NCBI RefSeq assembly: GCF_007992175.1
Contig: NZ_BJZT01000024.1
Span: forward strand, 58,870-122,869
Direction of reading: 5' to 3'
Length of the DNA stretch: 64,000 nt
Source: Methylobacterium haplocladii
Lineage (GTDB): Bacteria > Pseudomonadota > Alphaproteobacteria > Rhizobiales > Beijerinckiaceae
Below are positions 1 to 8,500 of the stretch, piece by piece. How positions within the stretch are numbered: position 1 is the first letter of the stretch; every line of letters starts with the position of its first letter. The notes under the pieces are model-generated. The model saw nothing but the letters and a program-made list of their open reading frames with translations. It was not told the origin of the DNA and did not search any database. Both the position numbers and the translations under genes were made by a program.

Positions 1-720
1 GCCACCCGCATCATCGCCGAGCAATCCGGCGTGCCCTCCTACAAGATCCGCCGCGGCGACATCCGGCCGGAGGACTTCTACAAGATCACCGACGCCGCCC
101 GCGACATGCAGACGATCCCGTTCTACATCGACCAGTCCGGCGGCATCTCGATCGCCCAGCTCGCCGCCCGCGCCCGCCGCCTCAAGCGCCAGAAGGGCCT
201 CGACGTCCTCATCGTCGACTACCTCCAGCTGCTGGCCGGCTCCGGCAAGCGCTCCGACAACCGCGTGCAGGAGATGACCGAGATCACCACCGGCATGAAG
301 GCGCTGGCCAAGGAGCTCTCGGTGCCGATCATCGCCCTGTCGCAGCTCTCCCGTCAGGTCGAGAACCGCGACGACAAGCGCCCGCAGCTCTCGGACCTGC
401 GCGAATCCGGCTCGATCGAGCAGGATGCCGACGTGGTGATGTTCGTGTTCCGCGAAGAATACTACGTCAACAACAAGAAGCCCCGCGAGGGCACCGAAGA
501 GTTCTTCGCCTGGGAGGCGGAGATGAACCGCGTCCACGGCAAGGCCGAGGTGATCCTGGGCAAGCAGCGCCACGGGCCGACGGGGACGGTGGAGCTACAG
601 TTCGACGCGAATATCACGCGGTTTTCGAATTTGGCGAGTGAAGAGCGTTATGGCGCGCTTTCTTCGCCTCAAAATACGCTGAGCACGCCGCAACCGCGTC
701 TTGGAAGTCGTTCAGAGTAG
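1..720 (+). CDS. dnaB: Replicative DNA helicase DnaB, C-terminal part (5' end outside window)
   Basis: This is the C-terminal RecA-like ATPase part of the hexameric replication-fork helicase, which unwinds duplex DNA ahead of the polymerase. The frame is open from base 1, so the N-terminal domain and Walker A motif lie upstream of the window. What is visible includes the Walker B stretch LDVLIVDYLQLL, the RGDIRPEDF region, SQLSRQVENRDDKRPQLSDLRESG and the terminal KQRHGPTGTVEL, all diagnostic for DnaB. The tail after SNLASEERYG is poorly conserved, as usual. In many Rhizobiales dnaB is followed by alr and radA; here both are present downstream but separated from it by other genes. Identification is secure. 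Confidence 0.96.
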   Translation, partial: ATRIIAEQSGVPSYKIRRGDIRPEDFYKITDAARDMQTIPFYIDQSGGISIAQLAARARRLKRQKGLDVLIVDYLQLLAGSGKRSDNRVQEMTEITTGMKALAKELSVPIIALSQLSRQVENRDDKRPQLSDLRESGSIEQDADVVMFVFREEYYVNNKKPREGTEEFFAWEAEMNRVHGKAEVILGKQRHGPTGTVELQFDANITRFSNLASEERYGALSSPQNTLSTPQPRLGSRSE

Positions 721-782
721 AGAGCGTGACTCTGGTTCTGGAAATGTAGAACCATATTGTCTCTCCTTGATCATCTTGGATT

Positions 783-1000
783 GCGCGCATCCCCTCGCCC
801 CGCTTGCGGGGAGAGGGCTTTGCCGACCTTGTCGTCGGCAAAGCGAGGCGGCAGCCGAAGGTGAGGGGGCGGCGACGGATGAGCCTCTTTCGTCGTCGCC
901 CCCTCACCCCCGCTCCGGCTTCGCCTGCGCTTCCCGCATGGACGACGAGGTCCATGCGGGCCTCTCCCCGCGTGCGGGGAGAGGGGAAATGCGCGCATCC
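783..1000. repeat. Long palindromic intergenic repeat, copy 1
   Basis: The gap between dnaB and the LysR gene (721-1023) carries no convincing gene. It is filled by an imperfect palindrome. Both ends carry a CCCTCTCCCCGC / GCGGGGAGAGG hairpin (791-816 and 961-986), each flanked by GCGCGCAT. The interior contains smaller stems such as GCATGGAC...GTCCATGC and TTTGCCGAC...GTCGGCAAA. A second copy in inverted orientation lies at 3769-3965. Several short reading frames cross it, but they are translations of the repeat. It behaves like an extragenic palindromic (REP/ERIC-like) element. Confidence 0.8.
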
Positions 1001-1023
1001 GAACCGATCAATCGCAGGCCGTG

Positions 1024-1971
1024 TCAAGCGACTGTTGTTTGATCTTGTCGAATCTTATCCCGCCGCAACCCCACAATCGTCTCCCTTAACCACCGCTGCC
1101 CCGGCACCGCGTCATTCGACGCGTGCCAGAGCATCGAGATCGCCACGTCCGGCAGCGCGATCGGCGGCGGGCTCACCGTGAGGCCCATCGAGTCGCTGAA
1201 GAAGCGGGCGAGGGTCGCGTGCATCGTGGCGATCACGGGGGCCTGCTGGACCACGAAGGGCATCACCGTGAAGCGCGGCGAGGTCATCGCAATGACGCGG
1301 CTGCGGCCGATCTTGGCCAGCGCGTCGTCCACCACGCCGTGGGCGGTCTCGACGAGGCTGGTGAGGACGTGCGGCAAGCGCACGTAGTCGTCGAGGGAGA
1401 TCGGCGGCGTCACGCCGACGAGCTCGGCGTTGAAGACGCAGAGATAGGTCTCTTTGTTGAGCAGCCGGCGCTTGTGGTGCGTCTGACCCTGCTCGAACAC
1501 GCCGATGCCGAGATCGATGCGGCCCGAATCGAGGTCGTCGAGGATGCGGATGCGGTCGGTCGTGTGCAGCAGGAGCCGGACGCCCGGCGCCACCCTCTGG
1601 AGATGCGCGACGAGGCGGGGCATCAGCAGCACCTCGGTCGAATCCGGGATGCCCAGCGAGAAGGTGACCTGCGCCGTCGCCGGATCGAATGCTTTCGGGG
1701 GTTCGACGATCGCCTGGATCTGCGACAGGGCGGCCCGTACCGGCTCCATCAGCGCCAGCGCGCGGGGCGTCGGCCGCATGCCGTCCGGCGCCCGCGTCAG
1801 GATCTCGTCGGCAAACGTCGTGCGCAGCCGTCCAAGGGCGTGGCTCATGGCCGATTGGCCGATGCCGATCTTGGCTGCGGCCCGCGTGACGCTCCGCTCC
1901 GCGAGCAGCGCGTCGAAGGCGACGAGCAAGTTGAGATCGAGCCGCGCAAGATTGATATGATCGATACTCAT
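1024..1971 (-). CDS. LysR-family transcriptional regulator (NodD-like type)
   Basis: This 315-residue protein has the layout of a LysR-type regulator. An N-terminal winged helix-turn-helix (about residues 8-67; LDLNLLVAFDALL, then SVTRAAAKIGIGQSAMSHAL) is followed by a periplasmic-binding-like effector domain (about 95-305). The effector half, with FSLGIPDSTEVLLMPRL and DSGRIDLGIGVFE, resembles the NodD/PcpR group that binds aromatic or small organic ligands; no ligand can be named. It starts at an ATG at 1971 and is divergent from the small secreted protein at 2067, so the 95-bp gap probably holds its operator. It sits between dnaB and alr and is probably a later insertion into that cluster. 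Confidence 0.9.
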   Translation of the reverse strand: MSIDHINLARLDLNLLVAFDALLAERSVTRAAAKIGIGQSAMSHALGRLRTTFADEILTRAPDGMRPTPRALALMEPVRAALSQIQAIVEPPKAFDPATAQVTFSLGIPDSTEVLLMPRLVAHLQRVAPGVRLLLHTTDRIRILDDLDSGRIDLGIGVFEQGQTHHKRRLLNKETYLCVFNAELVGVTPPISLDDYVRLPHVLTSLVETAHGVVDDALAKIGRSRVIAMTSPRFTVMPFVVQQAPVIATMHATLARFFSDSMGLTVSPPPIALPDVAISMLWHASNDAVPGQRWLRETIVGLRRDKIRQDQTTVA

Positions 1972-2066
1972 TATGAAACGGATCTATTTGATTAATTGGT
2001 GCGGTGCAAACACATTGGTTCTCACGAAGCGACGGGGTGTCCGCCGCCCGATCAGGGGATCCCACC

Positions 2067-2441
2067 ATGTCCAACCGTTTCACCACCATTTCCGCCTCGG
2101 CCGCCCTGGCTCTGGCCGCCCTCACCGTTTCGGCCTCCGCCGACGAGGCCGGCACGATCCACGCGGCCAAGACCACCGGCGCCATGCGCATCGAGAGCGG
2201 CGCGCTCGCCACGAGCTATGCCGGCGTTCAGCGCCAGGGCGGCTTCGTGACGCCGTCCGCCGTCCACTGGACGACGACGCCGGTCGAGGTCCTGACGACC
2301 GGCTCGATCGAGAACGCCGGCAGCGTCGGGGCGCTCAGCCTCGAAACCCGCGGCCTCGCGACGAGCTTCGCCGAGGTTCGCCGCCAGGGCGGTGCGCTCA
2401 CGGCCGGCAAAGTCCGCTGGATGTCGGCCCCCGCCCGCTAG
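2067..2441 (+). CDS. Small secreted protein with an internal 50-residue repeat
   Basis: I do not recognise a named family. The 124-residue product begins with a clear Sec signal peptide (basic start, hydrophobic AALALAALTV, cleavage near ASA-DE around residue 26). The mature part is two copies of one unit offset by exactly 50 residues: about 38-71 and 88-121. Both contain LATS(Y/F)A.V.RQGG and end in a (V)(H/R)W motif. An in-frame start exists further upstream, but this ATG places the signal peptide at the N-terminus and has AGGGGAT just ahead. The protein is probably periplasmic or secreted, and an intrinsic terminator follows at 2465. Confidence 0.7.
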   Translation: MSNRFTTISASAALALAALTVSASADEAGTIHAAKTTGAMRIESGALATSYAGVQRQGGFVTPSAVHWTTTPVEVLTTGSIENAGSVGALSLETRGLATSFAEVRRQGGALTAGKVRWMSAPAR

Positions 2442-2464
2442 TCTCGGGCCGAGCCGAACCTCGG

Positions 2465-2497
2465 GCCCCGCATCCCTCCGGCGATGCGGGGCTTTTT
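2465..2497 (+). terminator. Rho-independent terminator after the secreted repeat protein
   Basis: A 9-bp stem CCCCGCATC / GATGCGGGG with a short loop is followed directly by GCTTTTT. It lies 24 bases after the stop codon at 2441. Confidence 0.85.
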
Positions 2498-2629
2498 GTT
2501 GCGCTACGGCGATACCCCCCACCGGCCACCGGATCGAAGCCGGGCGGGCCGTGGCCTCTTCGGCCCGCCGGTGTATGAGGTCGCAGACGCCGACTCCCCG
2601 AGGAGCCCGCCATAGCGCCCCGAGATTCC

Positions 2630-3739
2630 GTGCGCGACGCTGCCATCCCCACCCCGCGGGCCGGGCCGGGGCATGGCGCGCGCCTGTCCATCAACCTCTC
2701 GGCCATCGCCGAGAACTGGCGTCGGCTCGCCGCGCAGGCCCCGCAGGCCGCCTGCGCCGCCGTGGTGAAGGCCGACGCCTATGGCTGCGGCCTCGCCGCC
2801 GTCGCGCCGGTGCTGCGCCGGGCCGGTTGCCGAACCTTCTTCGTGGCGCATCTCTCCGAGGGGCTCGCCGCCCGCGCCCTGCTGCCGGAGGCCGAGATCT
2901 ACGTCCTCAACGGCCTCGTGCCGGGGACGGGACCGGCCTATGCCGAGGCCAACCTGCGCCCGGTGCTCGGCGCCCTCGACGAGTTGGCAGACTGGGCCGA
3001 GGTCTCGCAGGGCACGCTGCCGGCCGCACTGCATGTCGACACGGGGATGAACCGGCTCGGCCTCTCCCCGGCGGAGGCGCTGACGCTCTCGGGTGATCCT
3101 CTCCTCGACCGGGCCGGCGTCGCCCTGGTGATGAGCCATCTCGTCAGCGCGGAATGTCCCGACGAAGCCGTGAACGCTCGCCAGATCGCCGCCTTCGCCG
3201 CGATCCGCGCGGCGCTGCCCAGTATCCCCGGCTCGCTCGCCAACTCCTCCGGCATCCATCTCGGGCGCAAGGTCCATCACGATCTGCTCCGCCCCGGCTA
3301 CGCCCTGTTCGGCGGCAACCCGATGCCGTATCGCGAAACGAACCCGATGCGTGAGGTGGTGCGCCTGGAGGCGCCGATCGCGCAGATCCGCGAGATCCAG
3401 CCCGGCGAAACGGCCGGCTACAACGCCCGATGGACCGCACCTGCGCCCCGCCGCCTCGCCACGCTGTCGCTCGGTTATGCCGACGGTTTCCCGCGCATGG
3501 CGAGCAACCGGGGTTACGCCCTCGTCGCGGGCGTATTCTGTCCCATCGTCGGCCTGATCTCGATGGACCTGATCATCCTCGACGTCACCGCCGTGCCGGA
3601 GGCCCGCCGCGGCACGCTCGCGACGCTGATCGGCGACGCGCTCGACCTCGATACCGTCGGCCGGGCGGCGGGGACGATCGGCTACGAGATCCTGACGGGG
3701 CTAGGTTCCCGTTATGTTCGAAGCTACAATGGCAGTTGA
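2630..3739 (+). CDS. alr: Alanine racemase
   Basis: This PLP enzyme interconverts L- and D-alanine, supplying D-alanine for peptidoglycan. The 369-residue length is normal. The PLP-binding lysine lies in AVVKADAYGCG near residue 48. The second catalytic residue, the tyrosine of LSLGYADGFPR, is present, as are HVDTGMNRLG and the C-terminal ISMDLI and GYEILTGLGSRYVR signatures. The start is a GTG at 2630; no strong Shine-Dalgarno sequence decides it, and the first 20 residues are weakly conserved. It lies upstream of radA on the same strand, with a palindromic repeat between them. Confidence 0.95.
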   Translation: MRDAAIPTPRAGPGHGARLSINLSAIAENWRRLAAQAPQAACAAVVKADAYGCGLAAVAPVLRRAGCRTFFVAHLSEGLAARALLPEAEIYVLNGLVPGTGPAYAEANLRPVLGALDELADWAEVSQGTLPAALHVDTGMNRLGLSPAEALTLSGDPLLDRAGVALVMSHLVSAECPDEAVNARQIAAFAAIRAALPSIPGSLANSSGIHLGRKVHHDLLRPGYALFGGNPMPYRETNPMREVVRLEAPIAQIREIQPGETAGYNARWTAPAPRRLATLSLGYADGFPRMASNRGYALVAGVFCPIVGLISMDLIILDVTAVPEARRGTLATLIGDALDLDTVGRAAGTIGYEILTGLGSRYVRSYNGS

Positions 3740-3768
3740 GACGTTTGCGGAAGCGTTCGGCTATCGCC

Positions 3769-3965
3769 GCCCTCGCCCCGCATGCGGGGAGAGGCCCGCA
3801 TGGACCTCGTCGTCCGTGCGGGAAGCGCAGGCGGAACCGGAGCGGAGGTGAGGGGGCGGCACCGGACGAGGCTCTTTCGTCGGAGCCCCCTCCGCTTCGG
3901 CTGCCGCCTCGCTTCGGCGACGACTAGGTCGCCGAAGCCCTCTCCCCGCGTGCGGGGAGAGGGGG
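3769..3965. repeat. Long palindromic intergenic repeat, copy 2 (inverted relative to copy 1)
   Basis: This fills the gap between alr and radA. It is bounded by CCTCGCCCCGC...GCGGGGAGAGG hairpins and has the same internal blocks as the element at 783-1000, but in reverse-complement order; for example, the GGAAGCGCAGGCGGAAC block here matches the complement of the block at about 920-940 in copy 1. The two copies lie about 3 kb apart, flanking the LysR gene, the secreted repeat protein and alr. Confidence 0.8.
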
Positions 3966-4011
3966 ACCGCACGTCCGTCATCGAACTTGCGACAGGCTGC
4001 ATCCGAAATAC

Positions 4012-5445
4012 ATGGCCAAGATCCACCAGACCTTCGTCTGCCAGTCCTGCGGGGCGGTCTACAATCGCTGGCGCGGGCGCTGCGAGGCCTGCAACGGCTG
4101 GAACACGATCGTCGAGGAGACGGGGGCCGCCGGCCCGCAGGCCGGTCCCGTGGCGACGCGGCCGTCTCGCGCGCGCGGACGGGTGTTTCCCCTGGAGGGG
4201 CTGACCGGCGAGGCCAAGGAAGCCCCGCGCACGCCCTCGGGCATCGCCGAACTCGACCGCGTCACCGGCGGCGGGTTCGTGCGCGGCTCGGTAATCCTGA
4301 TCGGCGGCGATCCCGGCATCGGCAAGTCGACCTTGCTGATGCAGGCCGGCGCGGCCATGGCGAAGGACGGGGCGCGGGTCGCCTACATCTCCGGCGAGGA
4401 GGCGGTGGGCCAGGTACGGCTGCGGGCCGAGCGCCTCGGGCTCTCCGACCGCCCGGTGGACCTTGCCGCAGAGACCAACGTCGAGGACATCGTCGAGACG
4501 CTGTCGCAGGGGCGGCCGCCGGCGCTGGCGATCATCGATTCGATCCAGACCATGTGGACAGAGACCGTCGAATCGGCCCCCGGCACCGTCACGCAGGTGC
4601 GCTCCTCCGCCCAGGCCCTGATCCGCTTCGCCAAGACGACGGGCACGGCGGTGATCCTCGTCGGACACGTCACCAAGGACGGTCAGATCGCGGGCCCACG
4701 CGTGGTCGAGCACATGGTCGACGCCGTCGCTTCCTTCGAGGGCGACCAGGGCCACCACTTCCGGATCCTGCGCGCGGTGAAGAACCGCTTCGGGCCGACC
4801 GACGAGATCGGCGTGTTCGAGATGACCGATGGCGGATTGGCCGAGGTGCCCAACCCCTCCGCGCTCTTCCTCGCCGGGCGCGACCACGCCGCGCCGGGCA
4901 CGGCGGTCTTCGCCGGCATGGAGGGTACGCGGCCGCTGCTCGTCGAGATCCAGGCGCTGGTGGCGCCGTCCTCGCTCGGCACGCCGCGCCGCGCTGTCGT
5001 CGGCTGGGATCCGAACCGGCTGTCGATGGTGCTGGCGGTGCTCGAAGCCCATGGCGGCATCCGGCTGGGTGCGCACGACGTCTATCTGAACGTCGCCGGG
5101 GGCCTGCGCATCACCGAGCCGGCGGCAGACCTCGCCGTGGCGGCGGCGTTGGTCTCCTCGCTCTCGGGTGCGGCGCTGCCGGCGGAGACGGTGTATTTCG
5201 GGGAACTCGGCCTCTCCGGCGCCATTCGGCCCGTCAGCCAGGCCGGGGCGCGTCTGAAGGAGGCGGAAAAGCTCGGCTTCTCGAAAGCGGTCACGCCGCA
5301 GGCACGTGGCGAGACGCCGGAGCGGGCGATGCAGACCGAGGCCCTGCGCCACATCGCCGATCTCGTCGCCGGGATCGCATCGGGCGCACCCCGTTCGGGC
5401 GGCAAGCGGCCGGCGGCCCGTGCATGGCCGGACGACGACGATTAA
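4012..5445 (+). CDS. radA: DNA repair protein RadA (Sms)
   Basis: RadA is a RecA-related ATPase that promotes branch migration during recombinational repair. The 477-residue protein has an N-terminal four-cysteine zinc finger (CQSCG...CEACNGW, residues 9-26). A RecA-like core follows with Walker A GGDPGIGKST near residue 101, then the RadA-specific KNRFG motif (VKNRFGPTDEIGVFEM). A Lon-protease-like C-terminal domain spans about residues 290-455. All hallmark motifs are intact and the length is typical. The start is the ATG of MAKIHQTFVC, with the zinc finger directly after it. It follows alr, as in many alphaproteobacteria. Confidence 0.97.
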   Translation: MAKIHQTFVCQSCGAVYNRWRGRCEACNGWNTIVEETGAAGPQAGPVATRPSRARGRVFPLEGLTGEAKEAPRTPSGIAELDRVTGGGFVRGSVILIGGDPGIGKSTLLMQAGAAMAKDGARVAYISGEEAVGQVRLRAERLGLSDRPVDLAAETNVEDIVETLSQGRPPALAIIDSIQTMWTETVESAPGTVTQVRSSAQALIRFAKTTGTAVILVGHVTKDGQIAGPRVVEHMVDAVASFEGDQGHHFRILRAVKNRFGPTDEIGVFEMTDGGLAEVPNPSALFLAGRDHAAPGTAVFAGMEGTRPLLVEIQALVAPSSLGTPRRAVVGWDPNRLSMVLAVLEAHGGIRLGAHDVYLNVAGGLRITEPAADLAVAAALVSSLSGAALPAETVYFGELGLSGAIRPVSQAGARLKEAEKLGFSKAVTPQARGETPERAMQTEALRHIADLVAGIASGAPRSGGKRPAARAWPDDDD

Positions 5446-5453
5446 GGCCGGCT

Positions 5454-6377
5454 CTACGGACCGGCCGGCTTCGCAGGCTCGGGCTTCTGCACCGTCTCGC
5501 CGCCCGGGGCGAGGTCGGGTTGCAGCAGCGACAGGGTGATCGCGCGGGTGACGTGCTCGGCCATGCAGCGCAGACCGAGATCGTTCAGCCGGAAATGCCG
5601 GCCGAGCATGTGCGTCTCGCTGTCCTTGTCGCCGCTGGCGGAGAGAAAGCGCATCGCCTCGTAGCGCCGCACCAGCGGAACGCGCTGCTCGGAGGCGATG
5701 TCGCGCACCTTGTGGACGAGGCCGTTGTAGGATTCGTCGTCGGCGACGCTCTGGGTGAAGAGCGGGTCGATCAGCACGACGTCGATGTCGTGCGACTTGA
5801 TCCATTCCACCGTCTCGCGCAGCGCCTCGCCGAAGGCGTCGGTATCGACCCGCGCCAGGGCGTCGTTGGTGCCGACCTGCCAGACCACGAGATCGGGCTC
5901 GATCTCCGCCACCATGGTGCGCAGCCGCTCGCCCGCGCCGCTGGCGACCTCGCCGGAGAGACCGCGCGAGTCGATCTGCACGTCGACGTTCGGCAGCGAG
6001 CGTTCGAGGGCGTTCTCGAGCCTGACCGGGTAAGAGGCCGAGGCGCCGAGGCCCGACGAGGACGAGCCGACGGAGAGCACGCGCACCGGGCGCTTCTCCT
6101 TCAGCGCGCGCTTCACGGCCATGAGCTTGGCGAGGGTGTAGAGCTTGGAGCCCGGCACCCGGCATTCCGGCGACAGGCTCAGGTCCAAGGCCTCGATCGG
6201 TGCCGCGCCCGGCGCGGCCGAGGGCGGATGCGGCGGCGAGACCACCGTCGCCGATCCTTCGGCCAGGGCCATCGCACCATTGAAGGTCAGGCACAGGCCG
6301 AGAGCCGCAGCGCCTACGATGCGGCAGGCGTAACGACAACCTTCTTTGGCTTGCGGGAACGCCACTCGACGAACCAT
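5454..6377 (-). CDS. Exported SGNH/GDSL-type hydrolase
   Basis: This is predicted to be a periplasmic serine esterase or lipase-like hydrolase of the SGNH superfamily, 307 residues. A signal peptide occupies about residues 1-38 (hydrophobic IVGAAALGLCLTF then AMA-LAEG). Block I is the variant VLSVGSSSSGLG near residue 100, block III is VWQVGTNDAL (GxND), and a C-terminal region with HFRLNDLG carries the candidate block V residues. The start codon lies inside the end of the upstream opgC gene (64-bp overlap), so the two are probably co-transcribed. The pairing suggests the enzyme handles acyl groups on periplasmic glucans; that role is inference. Confidence 0.8.
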   Translation of the reverse strand: MVRRVAFPQAKEGCRYACRIVGAAALGLCLTFNGAMALAEGSATVVSPPHPPSAAPGAAPIEALDLSLSPECRVPGSKLYTLAKLMAVKRALKEKRPVRVLSVGSSSSGLGASASYPVRLENALERSLPNVDVQIDSRGLSGEVASGAGERLRTMVAEIEPDLVVWQVGTNDALARVDTDAFGEALRETVEWIKSHDIDVVLIDPLFTQSVADDESYNGLVHKVRDIASEQRVPLVRRYEAMRFLSASGDKDSETHMLGRHFRLNDLGLRCMAEHVTRAITLSLLQPDLAPGGETVQKPEPAKPAGP

Positions 6378-7423
6378 GCGGTGAAACCCAGTGCGAACAG
6401 GCCGCAGCCTACGACCGAAACATCGACGAGCATACCACCGCCGAACCGGAACCGCACGAACTGTGCAGCGAGGCTCAGGAGCGATCCCATCGAGAAGACC
6501 GCGAGCGAGTTACGCCCGAGCCCGGCCAGATAGCGCGTGATCGGACCGATCCGGTCCGCGACCAGTCCGTAGACCGCCTGAAAGGCCAGGAGGGCACCAC
6601 AGAAATGGATCAGACGGGCCGGCGACAGGTAGGTTTTGTCGAAGGTAAAAATAAGGCGCGGCTCGGGAACCGTCAGCGGGTCCGGCCTGAGCTCGAATAC
6701 CGAGAGGACGATCCCGACGATCACGATGACGACGCCGAGCGGCATCAGCCGGCGGCACCAGTCGCGGAAGCGCGGCTCCGTGCGGTTCCAGTCCTGCATG
6801 GTGAAGCCGAGTACCAGGAGGAGCTGCCAGCAGAACGGATTGAAGAACCAGTCGCCCTCCCCCGGCCAGGACGGCAGGTTCCACTCGTAGACGAGGCTCG
6901 CCGCGTAGAGGCACAGCGACAGGATCAGCGTGCCGGTCTGGTTGGCCCGCGCCGCCAGCACGATGACCGGGGCGGCCGCCAGCAACACCACGTAGAGCGG
7001 CAGGATGTTGAAATAGCCGAGCTGGTGGGTCAGCAGCACGATGCCGACCATCGTCTGGATCGGATCGGCGAAGAATCCGCCGGCATTGTGCCATTCGAGG
7101 ATGAGCGGGTTGTCGAGGAGCAGCGCCGTGCCCGCGATCATCGCGAGCGCCAGCGCCATGATGACCACCTGCGCCCGGTAGACCTCGATCGTGCGCGACA
7201 GCAGCCGCAGCACCGCCGTCAGTGCGGGCTCGGGAACGCCGTCGCGCCCGCGCGTCGCCAGCCCGATCGACCAGCCTGCCAGGAACACGAACAGCTCGGC
7301 CGCGTCCGAGATGCCGTATTGCGAATAGGTCCAACGCTCGAAGACGTTGCCGGGGATGTGATTGACGAAGATCGTGATGAGGGCGAAGCCGCGCCAGAAA
7401 TCGATCGCGTTCGGTCCACGCAT
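6314..7423 (-). CDS. opgC: OpgC-type membrane acyltransferase
   Basis: This 369-residue integral membrane protein belongs to the OpgC family, which adds succinyl-type groups to osmoregulated periplasmic glucans. The signature N-terminus IDFWRGFALITIFVNHIPGN follows the start directly, and about ten hydrophobic segments run through the protein (for example VVIMALALAMIAGTALLL and LGVVIVIVGIVLSVF). The frame is open for 71 more codons upstream, but that part is arginine-rich and unconserved. The ATG at 7423 has a GGGAG ribosome site and begins at the conserved domain. The 3' end overlaps the SGNH hydrolase gene. Confidence 0.87.
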   Translation of the reverse strand: MRGPNAIDFWRGFALITIFVNHIPGNVFERWTYSQYGISDAAELFVFLAGWSIGLATRGRDGVPEPALTAVLRLLSRTIEVYRAQVVIMALALAMIAGTALLLDNPLILEWHNAGGFFADPIQTMVGIVLLTHQLGYFNILPLYVVLLAAAPVIVLAARANQTGTLILSLCLYAASLVYEWNLPSWPGEGDWFFNPFCWQLLLVLGFTMQDWNRTEPRFRDWCRRLMPLGVVIVIVGIVLSVFELRPDPLTVPEPRLIFTFDKTYLSPARLIHFCGALLAFQAVYGLVADRIGPITRYLAGLGRNSLAVFSMGSLLSLAAQFVRFRFGGGMLVDVSVVGCGLFALGFTAWFVEWRSRKPKKVVVTPAAS

Positions 7424-7735
7424 CAGGCTCCCGTCTCCGGCGGCGGTTGATTGGGCACGCTCCCGAGGAAGCGCAGGCGAGTGCCCCGAAACGAAGCCGC
7501 GCCCTGATACGGCCCGCACGCCGATCTGCAAAGCGCGGGCCTGACGACCGGCCGCCGCTGCAGCGAGCGGGTCGTGCCGAACGGCACCTCGTCGAGGAAC
7601 GGTGTACCGTGGCTGAAAAGCGACTGTATTTTGCATACAGAAGCGGCATATCGGTCCTGTCCGTTCCAGAGACCACGGACTACCTCAGCCAGCGCGCTCC
7701 CAAACGGGCGCGCTGCTTGTTTTTGGGGGCACCGC
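7424..7735. other. Gap without a recognised gene; orphan plus-strand terminator at its end
   Basis: No convincing coding frame is seen in these 312 bases between opgC and cbbY, both of which are on the minus strand. Two structures stand out: an operator-like palindrome CTGTAT-TTTGC-ATACAG at 7624-7640, and a terminator-like hairpin at 7690-7725 that reads on the plus strand, where no upstream gene is known. Together they suggest an unannotated short transcript. Confidence 0.5.
7690..7725 (+). terminator. Intrinsic terminator with no assigned gene
   Basis: An 8-bp stem CAGCGCGC / GCGCGCTG is followed by CTTGTTTTT on the plus strand. In the minus direction no T tract follows the stem, so it would not serve cbbY. 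Confidence 0.7.
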
Positions 7736-8500
7736 TCACGCGGTCGCGTCCTCCCGGCTGCGGGCATGCCAGGCGCGGAGCGCGTCCAGGGTAACGATTC
7801 CGTCGGGCCAGACGGCTCCCGAGAGATGCCGATGGGGCCTGCCCGGCTCGCCGAGGTCGGAGACCGCGGAGAAGGCGCCGTCGAGCCGGTGGCTCTCGGT
7901 ATAGCGGCTGCGGGTGGCGAGCACCGGCAGCCCGGCATCGAGCGCCGAGCGGATGCCGGCCGCGGAATCCTCGAAGGCGATGGCTTCGGACGGCTCGATG
8001 CCGAGGCGCTCCACCGCGAGCTCGAAAATGTCCGGCGCCGGCTTCTTCCGGGCGGCTTCGTCCCCGGCGGCGATGACGTCGAACGGCACGTCGCCTTCCG
8101 GAAAGTTGATCGCCACGAGCCGGTCCAGGTTCGGCCGCGTGGTCGTCGTCGCGACGCCGAGGCGAAGGCCGGCTTCGCGCGCCTCCGCAATCAAGCGGGC
8201 GACGCCGGGACGGAGCGCGAGCGGGCCGGTCTCGATCAATTCCCCGTAGATGCGCGTCTTGAGGTCGTGGATCTCCGGCATCCGCGTCTTGAGCGCAGGC
8301 TCGTCCCCGGGATGAGCCTGGGCGATGTAGTGGAGCAGCCGCTCCTTGCCGCCCATGACCTTGAGCAGCTCGGCGTAGAGCTCCGGCGTCCAGTGCCAGT
8401 CGAAGCCGAGTTCGCCGAAGGCGCGGTTGAAGGCCTGCCGGTGCAGGTCCTCTGTCTCGGCGAGCGTCCCGTCGACGTCGAAGATCAGCGCCTTCAGCAT
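7736..8500 (-). CDS. cbbY: HAD-family phosphatase, CbbY-like
   Basis: This 254-residue haloacid dehalogenase-type sugar phosphatase has the nucleophile motif FDVDGTLAE at its start (Asp10 region), a helical cap domain (about 17-85), motif II T in VATTTT, the lysine of KKPAPDIF, and the acidic [10 protein letters not shown] motif. The sequence [10 protein letters not shown]...MGGKERL is typical of CbbY, whose characterised members dephosphorylate xylulose-1,5-bisphosphate, an inhibitory Rubisco by-product. Its ATG overlaps the end of rpe by 7 bp, so the two are translationally coupled. The context with fbp and prk supports a pentose-bisphosphate role. Confidence 0.87.
   Translation of the reverse strand: MLKALIFDVDGTLAETEDLHRQAFNRAFGELGFDWHWTPELYAELLKVMGGKERLLHYIAQAHPGDEPALKTRMPEIHDLKTRIYGELIETGPLALRPGVARLIAEAREAGLRLGVATTTTRPNLDRLVAINFPEGDVPFDVIAAGDEAARKKPAPDIFELAVERLGIEPSEAIAFEDSAAGIRSALDAGLPVLATRSRYTESHRLDGAFSAVSDLGEPGRPHRHLSGAVWPDGIVTLDALRAWHARSREDATA

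Noticed and set aside
701..1181. Several short frames between dnaB and the LysR gene
   Set aside because: All are translations of the palindromic repeat or of the antisense end of the LysR gene.
3724..6339. Minus-strand frame of 871 codons across radA
   Set aside because: It covers the repeat, all of radA in antisense and part of the SGNH gene in another frame; no recognisable domain.
7447..7794. 115-residue plus-strand frame in the opgC-cbbY gap
   Set aside because: It runs through the terminator hairpin and into cbbY antisense, is Arg-rich and has no domain or ribosome site.
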